Virus record (IMG/VR): IMGVR_UViG_3300024432_000002
Location: 1 to 48,527 of that record
From: a virus
Direction: 5' to 3' (one strand)
DNA length: 48,527 bases
Under the pieces are notes generated by a model. That model saw only the letters and a program-made list of their open reading frames with translations, was not told where the DNA came from and did not search any database. The stretch's first letter is position 1. Every line of letters starts with the position of its first letter. Positions 43,095 to 48,284 of the stretch are shown piece by piece. The position numbers and the translations under genes were made by a program.

Positions 43095-43137
43095 CCTTCT
43101 ATAAGTATGCACCAGCTACTCCCTTTACGAACGTATT
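43095..43137 (-). promoter_or_regulatory. 43-bp shared leader element, copy 2
   Basis: Exact reverse complement of 352-394, reading leftward into the virion operon. It contains GAACGTAT (43129-43136); a related AAACGTAT is at 43083-43090. Upstream on the same strand is an AT-rich stretch. A weak TTAACA/TAGAAA pair with 17-nt spacing is possible further upstream, but I do not rely on it. Confidence 0.7.
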
Positions 43138-43422
43138 TCAAAATAAAAATATTATTTTTCTATTGGGGATCCCATAACCTGTTAATCAATCATCTAACAC
43201 TGATTTTATGCTCGTCGAGGATTGCCGATAAAGGGTGGTCACGGGACTCTTGAACTCAGATGCAAGGGTACTACCCCCGGTCTTGGTTATAGGACACAGG
43301 TCGCTGCCTGCCACAGACATAGCAGATGGTTAACTCCATAGGCATGGTTAACATAGGTTAACGTCCACATGTGTGCATGGTTATAGAGTGACACATGTGA
43401 TGGACATTATATGAGATTGTTC
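43138..43422. promoter_or_regulatory. Non-coding divergent control region with palindromic repeats
   Basis: No gene seen. Three GTTAAC palindromes (43329-43334, 43347-43352, 43357-43362) and two CACATGTG palindromes (43366-43373, 43392-43399, 26 bp apart) lie directly upstream of the promoter at 43423. Three (T/C)ATAGG units lie at 43288, 43337 and 43352. The left part (43140-43170) is AT-rich. The arrangement fits operators and perhaps an origin between the two transcription blocks. Confidence 0.5.
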
Positions 43423-43451
43423 TTGCACTACATGAACGTATCACGTATAAT
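43423..43451 (+). promoter_or_regulatory. Sigma70 promoter for the rightward block
   Basis: TTGCAC (43423-43428), 17-nt spacer, TATAAT (43446-43451). GAACGTAT sits in the spacer (43434-43441) and could be a repressor site. The first ATG is only 6 nt past the -10, so the transcript may be leaderless. Confidence 0.8.
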
Positions 43452-43457
43452 GTAGGT

Positions 43458-43784
43458 ATGAAGGATAAACAACAACAAGCAAGGAACATGAGAACATTAC
43501 ACTACAGGCATAAGTACAACACGACCATAGCAGACTATAACTTGATGTATGCCGTACAAGACGGACGTTGTGCTATGTGTGGCAGGCAGGACAACTACAG
43601 CAAGCAGCACTTCGATATTGACCACGACCACTACAGCGGTGAAGCACGCGGTCTGTTGTGTACTGCCTGCAATCGTCTGGTAGGTAGAGCAGAACGTATG
43701 CACAATCTGAACGAAAAAATATTAGAAAAGGTAGAAAAATACTTGACAGGACGTGTAGAATTTGATATACTATATTGTTTATGA
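43458..43784 (+). CDS. Endonuclease VII-type HNH nuclease, second copy
   Basis: 108 aa: YNLMYAVQDGRCAMCG, FDIDHDHYSGEARGLLC and ACNRLVGRAERM carry the zinc and HNH residues of the endonuclease VII family, without the N-terminal zinc knuckle of the copy at 42376. The ATG lies at the expected transcription start of the promoter at 43423; the alternative is an ATG at 43488 with AAGGA very close before it. Its 3' end holds another promoter. Confidence 0.8.
   Translation: MKDKQQQARNMRTLHYRHKYNTTIADYNLMYAVQDGRCAMCGRQDNYSKQHFDIDHDHYSGEARGLLCTACNRLVGRAERMHNLNEKILEKVEKYLTGRVEFDILYCL
43743..43771 (+). promoter_or_regulatory. Sigma70 promoter with extended -10
   Basis: TTGACA (43743-43748), 17 nt, TATACT (43766-43771) preceded by TGA (extended -10). 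It lies in the 3' end of the endonuclease VII gene and drives the small-gene cluster. Confidence 0.8.
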
Positions 43785-43820
43785 AAGTGAGGTGTTCTAT
43801 GACACGTAGATAAAACCTGC

Positions 43821-43848
43821 AAGCCCTGGCCTTGCGAGACCAGGGCTT
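43821..43848 (+). promoter_or_regulatory. Intercistronic hairpin 1
   Basis: AAGCCCTGG pairs perfectly with CCAGGGCTT (9 bp) around a 10-nt loop. No T-run follows; instead comes TTTAACCTTAATAGAAG and the next ATG at 43878. Similar hairpins precede the same leader at 44210 and 47792. Confidence 0.6.
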
Positions 43849-43877
43849 ATGGGTTTAACCTTAATAGAAGCAAGAGA

Positions 43878-44006
43878 ATGGAACAGCAAGAACTTGACCG
43901 GCAATGCGACATAATCCTGGAACGTGTCCGTCTTGAAATACTCGATCCAGTAGAAGCAATCGAAGAGCTAAAGACAATGATAACCTTAATAGGAGCAAGA
44001 GAATGA
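43878..44006 (+). CDS. Small helical protein
   Basis: 42 aa, acidic helix (LDRQCDIILERVRLEILDPVEAIEEL). Its last codons (MITLIGARE) are the repeated leader element of the next gene, with an ATGA overlap. Function unknown. Confidence 0.5.
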   Translation: MEQQELDRQCDIILERVRLEILDPVEAIEELKTMITLIGARE

Positions 44007-44197
44007 TAGTACTAACTATTTCACTTAACTTTGAAAATGATATGGTACGTGTCGTTACTGAAACAGAAAATTCACGCCGAGACGTAGGTGTTGACTATGA
44101 CGATGGTGTATCGGCACTGGCCGAAGATGTATTAAAGCAAGTCCTTGGAGAAGTAGCCTTGTTTTCCTGGGAACGGGCTGTCCGTAAACTATTGTAA
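44003..44197 (+). CDS. Hypothetical small acidic protein
   Basis: 64 aa, starts in an ATGA overlap behind TTAATAGGAG. Beta strand opening (IVLTISLNFENDMVRVVTE) and a helical end. Function unknown. Confidence 0.6.
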   Translation: MIVLTISLNFENDMVRVVTETENSRRDVGVDYDDGVSALAEDVLKQVLGEVALFSWERAVRKLL

Positions 44198-44209
44198 TTT
44201 CCCTTAATA

Positions 44210-44232
44210 CCGTCCTACCTGTTGTAGGGCGG
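44210..44232 (+). promoter_or_regulatory. Intercistronic hairpin 2
   Basis: CCGTCCTAC pairs with GTAGGGCGG (9 bp, one G-U) around CTGTT. Flanked by CTTAATA before and ACTTAAT after, then ATGATAACCTTAATAGGAG and the ATG at 44264. The same flanks surround the larger fold at 47792. Confidence 0.6.
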
Positions 44233-44263
44233 ACTTAATGATAACCTTAATAGGAGCAAGAGA

Positions 44264-44443
44264 ATGCAAAGCAAACCAACAGCAACAAACGTATTTGATA
44301 ACATCGAAGCCGATGTTAAACAATTAAAACAGTATTGGAATGACGGAAATACATCAGCGTTTAAGAAAAAACATAAAGAAATCGTTCAGATATTAACTGA
44401 CAGCCGCGATATACTCAAAAGTCAACTATGGTGCAATCTATGA
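44264..44443 (+). CDS. Small helical protein
   Basis: 59 aa, Lys-rich helices (IEADVKQLKQYWNDG; FKKKHKEIVQIL). AGGAG in the repeated leader precedes the ATG. Function unknown. Confidence 0.55.
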   Translation: MQSKPTATNVFDNIEADVKQLKQYWNDGNTSAFKKKHKEIVQILTDSRDILKSQLWCNL

Positions 44444-44499
44444 TCAACTGGCGAACCATAATCAGGCTGGCTGTGTTGGCGTACATGGCTTTACTCTAA
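44440..44499 (+). CDS. Possible 19-aa membrane peptide
   Basis: Starts in an ATGA overlap; consists of one short hydrophobic helix (IIRLAVLAYMALL). May be a real micro-protein or chance. Confidence 0.25.
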   Translation: MINWRTIIRLAVLAYMALL

Positions 44500-44511
44500 A
44501 AGGATAGAGGT

Positions 44512-44682
44512 ATGGCATATTATAATGGAAACCCAAGAACAGGCAAGCCGAAGATTACTCGTATCCTCTGCGATACCTGTGCAATAAAAGAAGTAAAATT
44601 TGAACATGGCCAACAAGTAAAACCTTGGCGATGGTCGCCTATTTATGGCGATACTTGCCATAAGTGTGGCAATAGGTGTTAA
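44512..44682 (+). CDS. Small zinc-ribbon protein
   Basis: 56 aa with CDTC and CHKCGNRC, a two-knuckle zinc ribbon; a basic N-terminus (RTGKPKITR). GATAGAGG precedes the ATG. Function unknown. Confidence 0.55.
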   Translation: MAYYNGNPRTGKPKITRILCDTCAIKEVKFEHGQQVKPWRWSPIYGDTCHKCGNRC

Positions 44683-44807
44683 GGCCTCCAGCAGGCCGCT
44701 CAGTGGACGAACACCGATAGGGCCAGTATCAGGTGTGCGATAGCACGTTCTTTGCAGGTGTCGAGTGTGGGGTTCCTGAAAATCAGCACCAAAATTAGGA
44801 GAATAAA
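44683..44807 (+). ncRNA. Possible structured intergenic RNA
   Basis: 125 nt without a gene. GGCCT/AGGCC (44683-44697) forms one hairpin. ACACCGATA (44711-44719) pairs with TATC-GGTGT (44727-44736, one bulged A) around GGGCCAG. GTGC-GATA-GCAC (44735-44746) could form a third but shares bases with the second. Locally more GC-rich than its surroundings. A tRNA was considered and not supported. May be a leader structure for the gene at 44808. Confidence 0.35.
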
Positions 44808-44966
44808 ATGAAGTGGGTATACATCGAAGACCATAATGGACAACTTATTGCTAAACTATATGCAAATCCCGATGATGTCTTTAACGCATTTAAGGGACTT
44901 AGATATATTATCAGTACAAAACAGCAATCAGAAATATCCGTATGCTATCGTATTTACAAAGTATGA
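44808..44966 (+). CDS. Hypothetical small protein
   Basis: 52 aa with AGGAG 8 nt upstream (MKWVYIEDHNGQLIAKLY). A longer frame at 44836-45087 overlaps it in another register but has a poorer start. Ends in an ATGA overlap with a 30-aa frame. Confidence 0.5.
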   Translation: MKWVYIEDHNGQLIAKLYANPDDVFNAFKGLRYIISTKQQSEISVCYRIYKV

Positions 44967-45055
44967 ATTACACGATTATCATGGAATGCCGTATGCTGCC
45001 TACTGGTGGACTGCCTCCCTCCCACCGACCTACCTATGGCAGATTTTCAGTATAG
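44963..45055 (+). CDS. Possible 30-aa peptide
   Basis: Begins in an ATGA overlap with the previous gene; Pro-rich (LPTGGLPPSHRPTYG). Short and unsupported by motif; competes with the frame 44836-45087. Confidence 0.2.
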   Translation: MNYTIIMECRMLPTGGLPPSHRPTYGRFSV

Positions 45056-45385
45056 GGGGGCTACAAGTATATATAATGAGGTTATAGGCAAGTGACTTTG
45101 TGTCACCCTATACCCTAAACCTCCCTCTATAGGGAAATTTTACTTTACTTTATTTATCTACTCCTTTAGTAGTATATACCTGATTATAATTTTATGTAGG
45201 GATTAGTTTATAATATAGTGACATAAGTACACCTGTCTTTAACTTCATTATATTATACCTATAGGCAATATACGGCGAAACTAACCATAGGTAGGTCAGG
45301 GGTTATAAGGCAGACCACCATAGGTATCCGTAGGCACAAAATCTGACCAAATAGCAAATATGAAAGAATTGTGGTACGTGAAATT
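45056..45385. other. AT-rich non-coding region with iteron-like CATAGG/TATAGG units
   Basis: No convincing gene in 330 bp. Repeated (T/C)ATAGG units on the + strand lie at 45051, 45083, 45128, 45260, 45286 and 45319, several followed by GCA or GTA. GTGAC/GTCAC (around 45091-45106) forms an inverted repeat. Long AT-rich runs lie at 45134-45240. The mix of short iterated units and AT-rich DNA resembles an origin or a protein-binding array; unproven. A 9-codon frame (45360-45388) ends on the next ATG. Confidence 0.4.
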
Positions 45386-45637
45386 ATGAAATATACAGAT
45401 TTGACAAATAAATTGATCGGTAATTTGTGGGTGAAGCGTCCAGCGGATATACAAGAACTCCAAAAGTATGTACCACAGAAGCTAAAGTGGGCACAAAAAC
45501 CAGGCTATAAAACAGTCGTTTGTACCACAAATAACCGAAATAAATACTGGTATTGCATGTGTATTAAGTGTGGCACGTATTATGTGTTACGCTCGGACTA
45601 CATATTACGTAAAAATTGTCGATGTACCAGAAAATAA
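45386..45637 (+). CDS. Zinc-binding protein of the DNA-binding 'CxC...CGC' phage type
   Basis: 83 aa from the ATG at 45386. DLTNKLIGNLWVKRPAD, then YWYCMCIKCGTYYVLRSDYI and NCRC match a recurring phage/AP2-associated pattern (DLTG-x-x-G-x-LxV ... WxCxCxCG ... SCGC). It probably binds zinc and perhaps DNA. The start is uncertain; a GTG at 45371 is also in frame. Confidence 0.5.
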   Translation: MKYTDLTNKLIGNLWVKRPADIQELQKYVPQKLKWAQKPGYKTVVCTTNNRNKYWYCMCIKCGTYYVLRSDYILRKNCRCTRK

Positions 45638-45640
45638 TGC

Positions 45641-45669
45641 TTGACAACCGTAACCGGATATGGTAGAAT
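45641..45669 (+). promoter_or_regulatory. Sigma70 promoter with extended -10
   Basis: TTGACA (45641-45646), 17 nt, TAGAAT (45664-45669) preceded by TGG. Directly after the stop of the zinc-binding gene and 45 nt before the ATG at 45714. Confidence 0.8.
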
Positions 45670-45713
45670 AATGATAATGAATGATAACCCTTAACATAGT
45701 TGGAGGAACGAAA

Positions 45714-45920
45714 ATGTTTACAAAACAACACTATGTAGCAATAGCAAGTATTATCAAGGCAAATACAACCAGAATATGTATTGAGGATATAGCACAAGGC
45801 AGTAACGGATTACCCTGTTTGCATCCAGATACCATTGAGGATTTGGCTGACTACTTTGCAGCCAACAACCCACAATTCGACCGGCAGAAATTTCTTGATA
45901 CCTGCGGGATTGAAGGTTGA
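45714..45920 (+). CDS. Small conserved phage-type protein, copy 1
   Basis: 68 aa from the ATG at 45714 (GGAGG upstream). MFTKQHYVAIASII at the start, and an end FDRQKFLDTCGIEG identical to the protein at 46279. Resembles a common family of unknown function (MFTKxHYxAIA ... LADYFAxxNPxFDRxxFL). Its 3' end carries a promoter inside a 137-bp repeat. Confidence 0.7.
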   Translation: MFTKQHYVAIASIIKANTTRICIEDIAQGSNGLPCLHPDTIEDLADYFAANNPQFDRQKFLDTCGIEG

Positions 45921-45974
45921 CAAGCCATATCGAATATGGTATAATAAAGAGAATGATTTAGGAGAAATAAAATG
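45838..45974 (+). repeat. 137-bp direct repeat, copy 1
   Basis: Identical to 46397-46533, 559 bp apart. Contains the last 26 codons of one small gene, a full promoter and the ribosome site plus ATG of the next gene. A ready-made cassette for gene duplication or gain by recombination. Confidence 0.9.
45917..45945 (+). promoter_or_regulatory. Consensus sigma70 promoter in repeat copy 1
   Basis: TTGACA (45917-45922), exactly 17 nt, TATAAT (45940-45945), extended -10 TGG. Both hexamers match consensus fully, so strong constitutive host-polymerase transcription is expected. Confidence 0.88.
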
Positions 45975-46253
45975 AGCGAAAGTAAACATACGCCGGGAAC
46001 GTGGATGTCTGAGGGACTTATCGTAACAGCTTGTGAAGGTCGGCTATCTATAGCCGAAGTGCATGACCACAGCGAGACAAGCGATATGCACACAACTATA
46101 GAAGCAGAAGCCAACGTCCGCCTTATTGCTGCCGCTCCTGATTTGTTGGCAGCGTGTGAATATGCAATCGAAAAAATGAGAAACATCAAGGGAAAAACGT
46201 TCCCAATTTTACCAATACTAAATGCTATAGCCAAAGCCAAAAAAGAACAATAA
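45972..46253 (+). CDS. HTPGPW-type phage protein
   Basis: 93 aa. KHTPGTW near the N-terminus and ANVRLIAAAPDLLAACEYAIEK in the middle match a widespread phage/prophage family of unknown function. AGGAG precedes the ATG; transcribed from the promoter at 45917. Confidence 0.7.
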   Translation: MSESKHTPGTWMSEGLIVTACEGRLSIAEVHDHSETSDMHTTIEAEANVRLIAAAPDLLAACEYAIEKMRNIKGKTFPILPILNAIAKAKKEQ

Positions 46254-46278
46254 CTTTAACATAGTTGGAGGTATGAAC

Positions 46279-46479
46279 ATGTTTACAAAACAATACTATA
46301 AAGCAATAGCAGAGATTATTGTAAAGAATACGCACTACCATCAATTTTATTGTAGTACACCAAAATCAAATTTCGTGTATCATAAAGAATTAGTGAAGGA
46401 TTTGGCTGACTACTTTGCAGCCAACAACCCACAATTCGACCGGCAGAAATTTCTTGATACCTGCGGGATTGAAGGTTGA
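46279..46479 (+). CDS. Small conserved phage-type protein, copy 2
   Basis: 66 aa from the ATG at 46279 (GGAGG 7 nt upstream). MFTKQYYKAIAEII and an end identical to the protein at 45714; the middle is diverged (NTHYHQFYCSTPKSNF). Duplicated together with the promoter cassette. Confidence 0.7.
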   Translation: MFTKQYYKAIAEIIVKNTHYHQFYCSTPKSNFVYHKELVKDLADYFAANNPQFDRQKFLDTCGIEG

Positions 46480-46533
46480 CAAGCCATATCGAATATGGTA
46501 TAATAAAGAGAATGATTTAGGAGAAATAAAATG
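46397..46533 (+). repeat. 137-bp direct repeat, copy 2
   Basis: Identical to 45838-45974. Downstream of it a different gene is joined at exactly the ATG, showing that recombination within the cassette can swap the gene behind the promoter. Confidence 0.9.
46476..46504 (+). promoter_or_regulatory. Consensus sigma70 promoter in repeat copy 2
   Basis: TTGACA (46476-46481), 17 nt, TATAAT (46499-46504), identical to the promoter at 45917. Confidence 0.88.
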
Positions 46534-46683
46534 TATCAAGTATTAGTAAAGGTAATACTGGAAGACGGCACAACATACAAGAGACTATTTAATTACTGGG
46601 GTAATGCAGCAACATGGATTGAGGATTTAGCGAATGAGGGTGATAGTTTACCAGCAGAAGTTACAATGGAAATAATCAGATAA
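46531..46683 (+). CDS. Hypothetical small protein
   Basis: 50 aa (MYQVLVKVILEDGTTYKRLF), strand-strand-helix pattern, with AGGAG 7 nt before the ATG. Transcribed from the promoter at 46476. Function unknown. Confidence 0.6.
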   Translation: MYQVLVKVILEDGTTYKRLFNYWGNAATWIEDLANEGDSLPAEVTMEIIR

Positions 46684-46710
46684 CCTTTAACATAGTTGGA
46701 GGACAGTAAG

Positions 46711-46905
46711 ATGAATTCGTGTGAGTATAGTGCTGTTGCTTATGAACATGAAATATACTGTATTGACTGTTTGCCAGATGGGATAGAAAACCCAAACCGT
46801 GTCATTGATCCCATATTTGCCAATACAGAATGGGACGTGTATCCTATATGCTGTATTTGTGGCCGTGAACACGACTATGTTGTTTTATTGGAGGAGCAAA
46901 AATGA
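46711..46905 (+). CDS. Small zinc-ribbon protein
   Basis: 64 aa from the ATG at 46711 behind the AACATAGTTGGAGG leader. CIDCLPDG and CCICGREHDYVVLL form a zinc ribbon of a recurring phage type. Function unknown. ATGA overlap with the next gene. Confidence 0.65.
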   Translation: MNSCEYSAVAYEHEIYCIDCLPDGIENPNRVIDPIFANTEWDVYPICCICGREHDYVVLLEEQK

Positions 46906-47174
46906 ACAACATTAATGACTGGAAACAGCAACAGCGGGAATTTGGTGAATGGCTTGGGACGTATTGTGTGCTTGATGATAGTCGGCTAATAATAAGTAAA
47001 AAAGATCTGTACCAGAACTATTGTGAGCATAGTACAGAATCAACACGGGCGCATATAACATTATTTAGTAAACTGTTGTTTCAAACGATACATCAGATAG
47101 ATACGATACGGTTAAACACTAACAGACGAAGAATAAATGCTTATCGAGGCATTGAATTGAAACCCTTAACATAG
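46902..47174 (+). CDS. Stand-alone winged-helix protein like the primase-helicase C-terminal domain
   Basis: 90 aa. ISKKDLYQNYCEHS ... LFSKLLFQTIHQIDTIRLNTNRRRINAYRGIELK parallels the tail of the primase-helicase at 12184 (ISKDQVYEAWKAWC ... LFGRWFTQY ... NINGERVYVYQGITLK). This is the DNA-binding winged helix common at the end of D5-type primases. It may regulate or load the replisome. Confidence 0.6.
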   Translation: MNNINDWKQQQREFGEWLGTYCVLDDSRLIISKKDLYQNYCEHSTESTRAHITLFSKLLFQTIHQIDTIRLNTNRRRINAYRGIELKPLT

Positions 47175-47189
47175 TTAGAGGATATAAGA

Positions 47190-47357
47190 ATGGACGAACG
47201 CAATAAAGTCGAACGACAAAGACTTGAAAGACTATTTGATGATTTAATAGAAGAAATAATGGTATGTTTCCATGATCGCTATCATTGCCCGATGATAACA
47301 TTTATGGCAATAGAAAGTATTGGCGACTTATATCCTAATTACATAGTTATAGATTAA
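47190..47357 (+). CDS. Hypothetical small helical protein
   Basis: 55 aa (VERQRLERLFDDLIEEIMVCF). Preceded by the leader AACATAGTTAGAGG. Function unknown. Confidence 0.55.
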   Translation: MDERNKVERQRLERLFDDLIEEIMVCFHDRYHCPMITFMAIESIGDLYPNYIVID

Positions 47358-47387
47358 CAATAGTGTTACTGTATGGGAGACAAGAAA

Positions 47388-47546
47388 ATGAAAACATACG
47401 AGTTTACTATTAAAATACGTGGAACGGGGAGTGATGAAGAGGCTGCATGGATAGATGCTTGTGAAGCATTTGCTCTTGATCCTGGTATAAACGACCCAGA
47501 AAACACAGTCAAAGTAGAAGATGATAACCATAAAACAGAAAGGTGA
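47388..47546 (+). CDS. Small phage-type protein
   Basis: 52 aa. YEFTIKIRGTGSDEEAAWIDACEAFALDPG fits a recurring small phage/bacterial family (strand, then AW-x-DA helix) of unknown function. GGGAG upstream. Confidence 0.6.
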   Translation: MKTYEFTIKIRGTGSDEEAAWIDACEAFALDPGINDPENTVKVEDDNHKTER

Positions 47547-47552
47547 AGCGAA

Positions 47553-47777
47553 ATGAGTACGAAAGTAACACCAAAACCAAAATTTAAGATGCAAGGCGTG
47601 GACTTTGCGAGCCTGTCAATGGGGGATTATTTTCTCCATGATGATAGTCTACTGGTGAAAACAAGTGTTGGAGACCAAAGAGCGGTCGATGTCAAGACGG
47701 GCATAGATTACTGTAATTTATGTGGCGAATACGTCCGTCCGGTTGATGTCGAGATCAAGTGGAAACGGAAGCAGTAA
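47553..47777 (+). CDS. Hypothetical small protein
   Basis: 74 aa; FASLSMGDYFLHDDSLLVKT ... AVDVKTG looks beta-rich with a CNLC pair near the end. Function unknown. Confidence 0.6.
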   Translation: MSTKVTPKPKFKMQGVDFASLSMGDYFLHDDSLLVKTSVGDQRAVDVKTGIDYCNLCGEYVRPVDVEIKWKRKQ

Positions 47778-47791
47778 TCCTTCTCTTAATA

Positions 47792-47876
47792 CTGTGCTGT
47801 ACGGGCAGGCGTTATTTCGCCGAGGCTCTACATTATCATTGTCGGATTTGCCGACAGCCGTTACCGTGCAGCACAG
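47792..47876 (+). ncRNA. Multi-branched structured RNA element
   Basis: P1: CTGTGCTGTACGG (47792-47804) with CCGTGCAGCACAG (47864-47876), 13 bp with one G-U. P2: GGCG/CGCC (47808-47821) with a 6-nt loop. P3: TGTCGG/CCGACA (47840-47856) with a 5-nt loop. This gives a three-way junction. The outer flanks CTTAATA and ACTTAAT match those of the simple hairpin at 44210. TTAATAGGAG and the next ATG follow at 47915. No T-run. Probably an mRNA leader element or small RNA; class not recognised. Confidence 0.6.
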
Positions 47877-47914
47877 ACTTAATAGAATGATAACCCTTAA
47901 TAGGAGACACAAAA

Positions 47915-48124
47915 ATGAAAGCTAAAATGGGTATAAATGAAGACCATTGCCCGGAATGTGGTGGTAGTTTGATGTATTTTGACAGGGACTGGCATGGAGA
48001 CCAGTTTTGTCAAGAGGTAATATGTCGTGCTTGCGGGTTTGAGTTTCAACAGTGGTACAAGATAACTTTTGATGGCATGACAATGACAGGTGAAGATGGA
48101 GATCATGAGGATATTACAGAATGA
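47915..48124 (+). CDS. Small zinc-ribbon protein
   Basis: 69 aa: CPECGGSLMYF and CRACGFEFQQWYKI form a zinc ribbon of a frequent phage type. AGGAG leader and the RNA fold lie upstream. ATGA overlap with the next gene. Confidence 0.65.
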   Translation: MKAKMGINEDHCPECGGSLMYFDRDWHGDQFCQEVICRACGFEFQQWYKITFDGMTMTGEDGDHEDITE

Positions 48125-48276
48125 AAAACCTAAGTAAAATAGAGGTAGCTATGGCAGCCGATAAAAAAGCCGATGCTCTTTTATGTAGTGTTGGTTTGAA
48201 AAATGCTAAAAAGATTACAATCGCAGTAAGACGATTATTGCTCGCCGAAGAACAACGCCGAAAGGGATTAAGATAA
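48121..48276 (+). CDS. Hypothetical small basic protein
   Basis: 51 aa, Lys/Arg/Ala-rich helices (ITIAVRRLLLAEEQRRKG). Starts in an ATGA overlap. Ends 8 nt before the HTH regulator. Function unknown. Confidence 0.55.
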   Translation: MKNLSKIEVAMAADKKADALLCSVGLKNAKKITIAVRRLLLAEEQRRKGLR

Positions 48277-48284
48277 AAACCGTA

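Noticed and set aside
43210-43290. Possible tRNA or small RNA in the divergent region
   Set aside because: No cloverleaf could be drawn and no T-arm motif is present.
43821-43848. Rho-independent terminator
   Set aside because: Strong stem but followed by ATGGGTTTAACC rather than a T-run, and a gene leader follows at once.
44683-44807. Possible tRNA (GCTCAGTGG like a D-arm, ACCA near the end)
   Set aside because: No D-stem partner, no TTCRA T-loop and no matching acceptor stem; the pairing fits other hairpins better.
44836-45087. 83-codon frame as the real gene
   Set aside because: No good ribosome site; the 52-aa frame at 44808 has AGGAG at proper spacing. Left open as an alternative.
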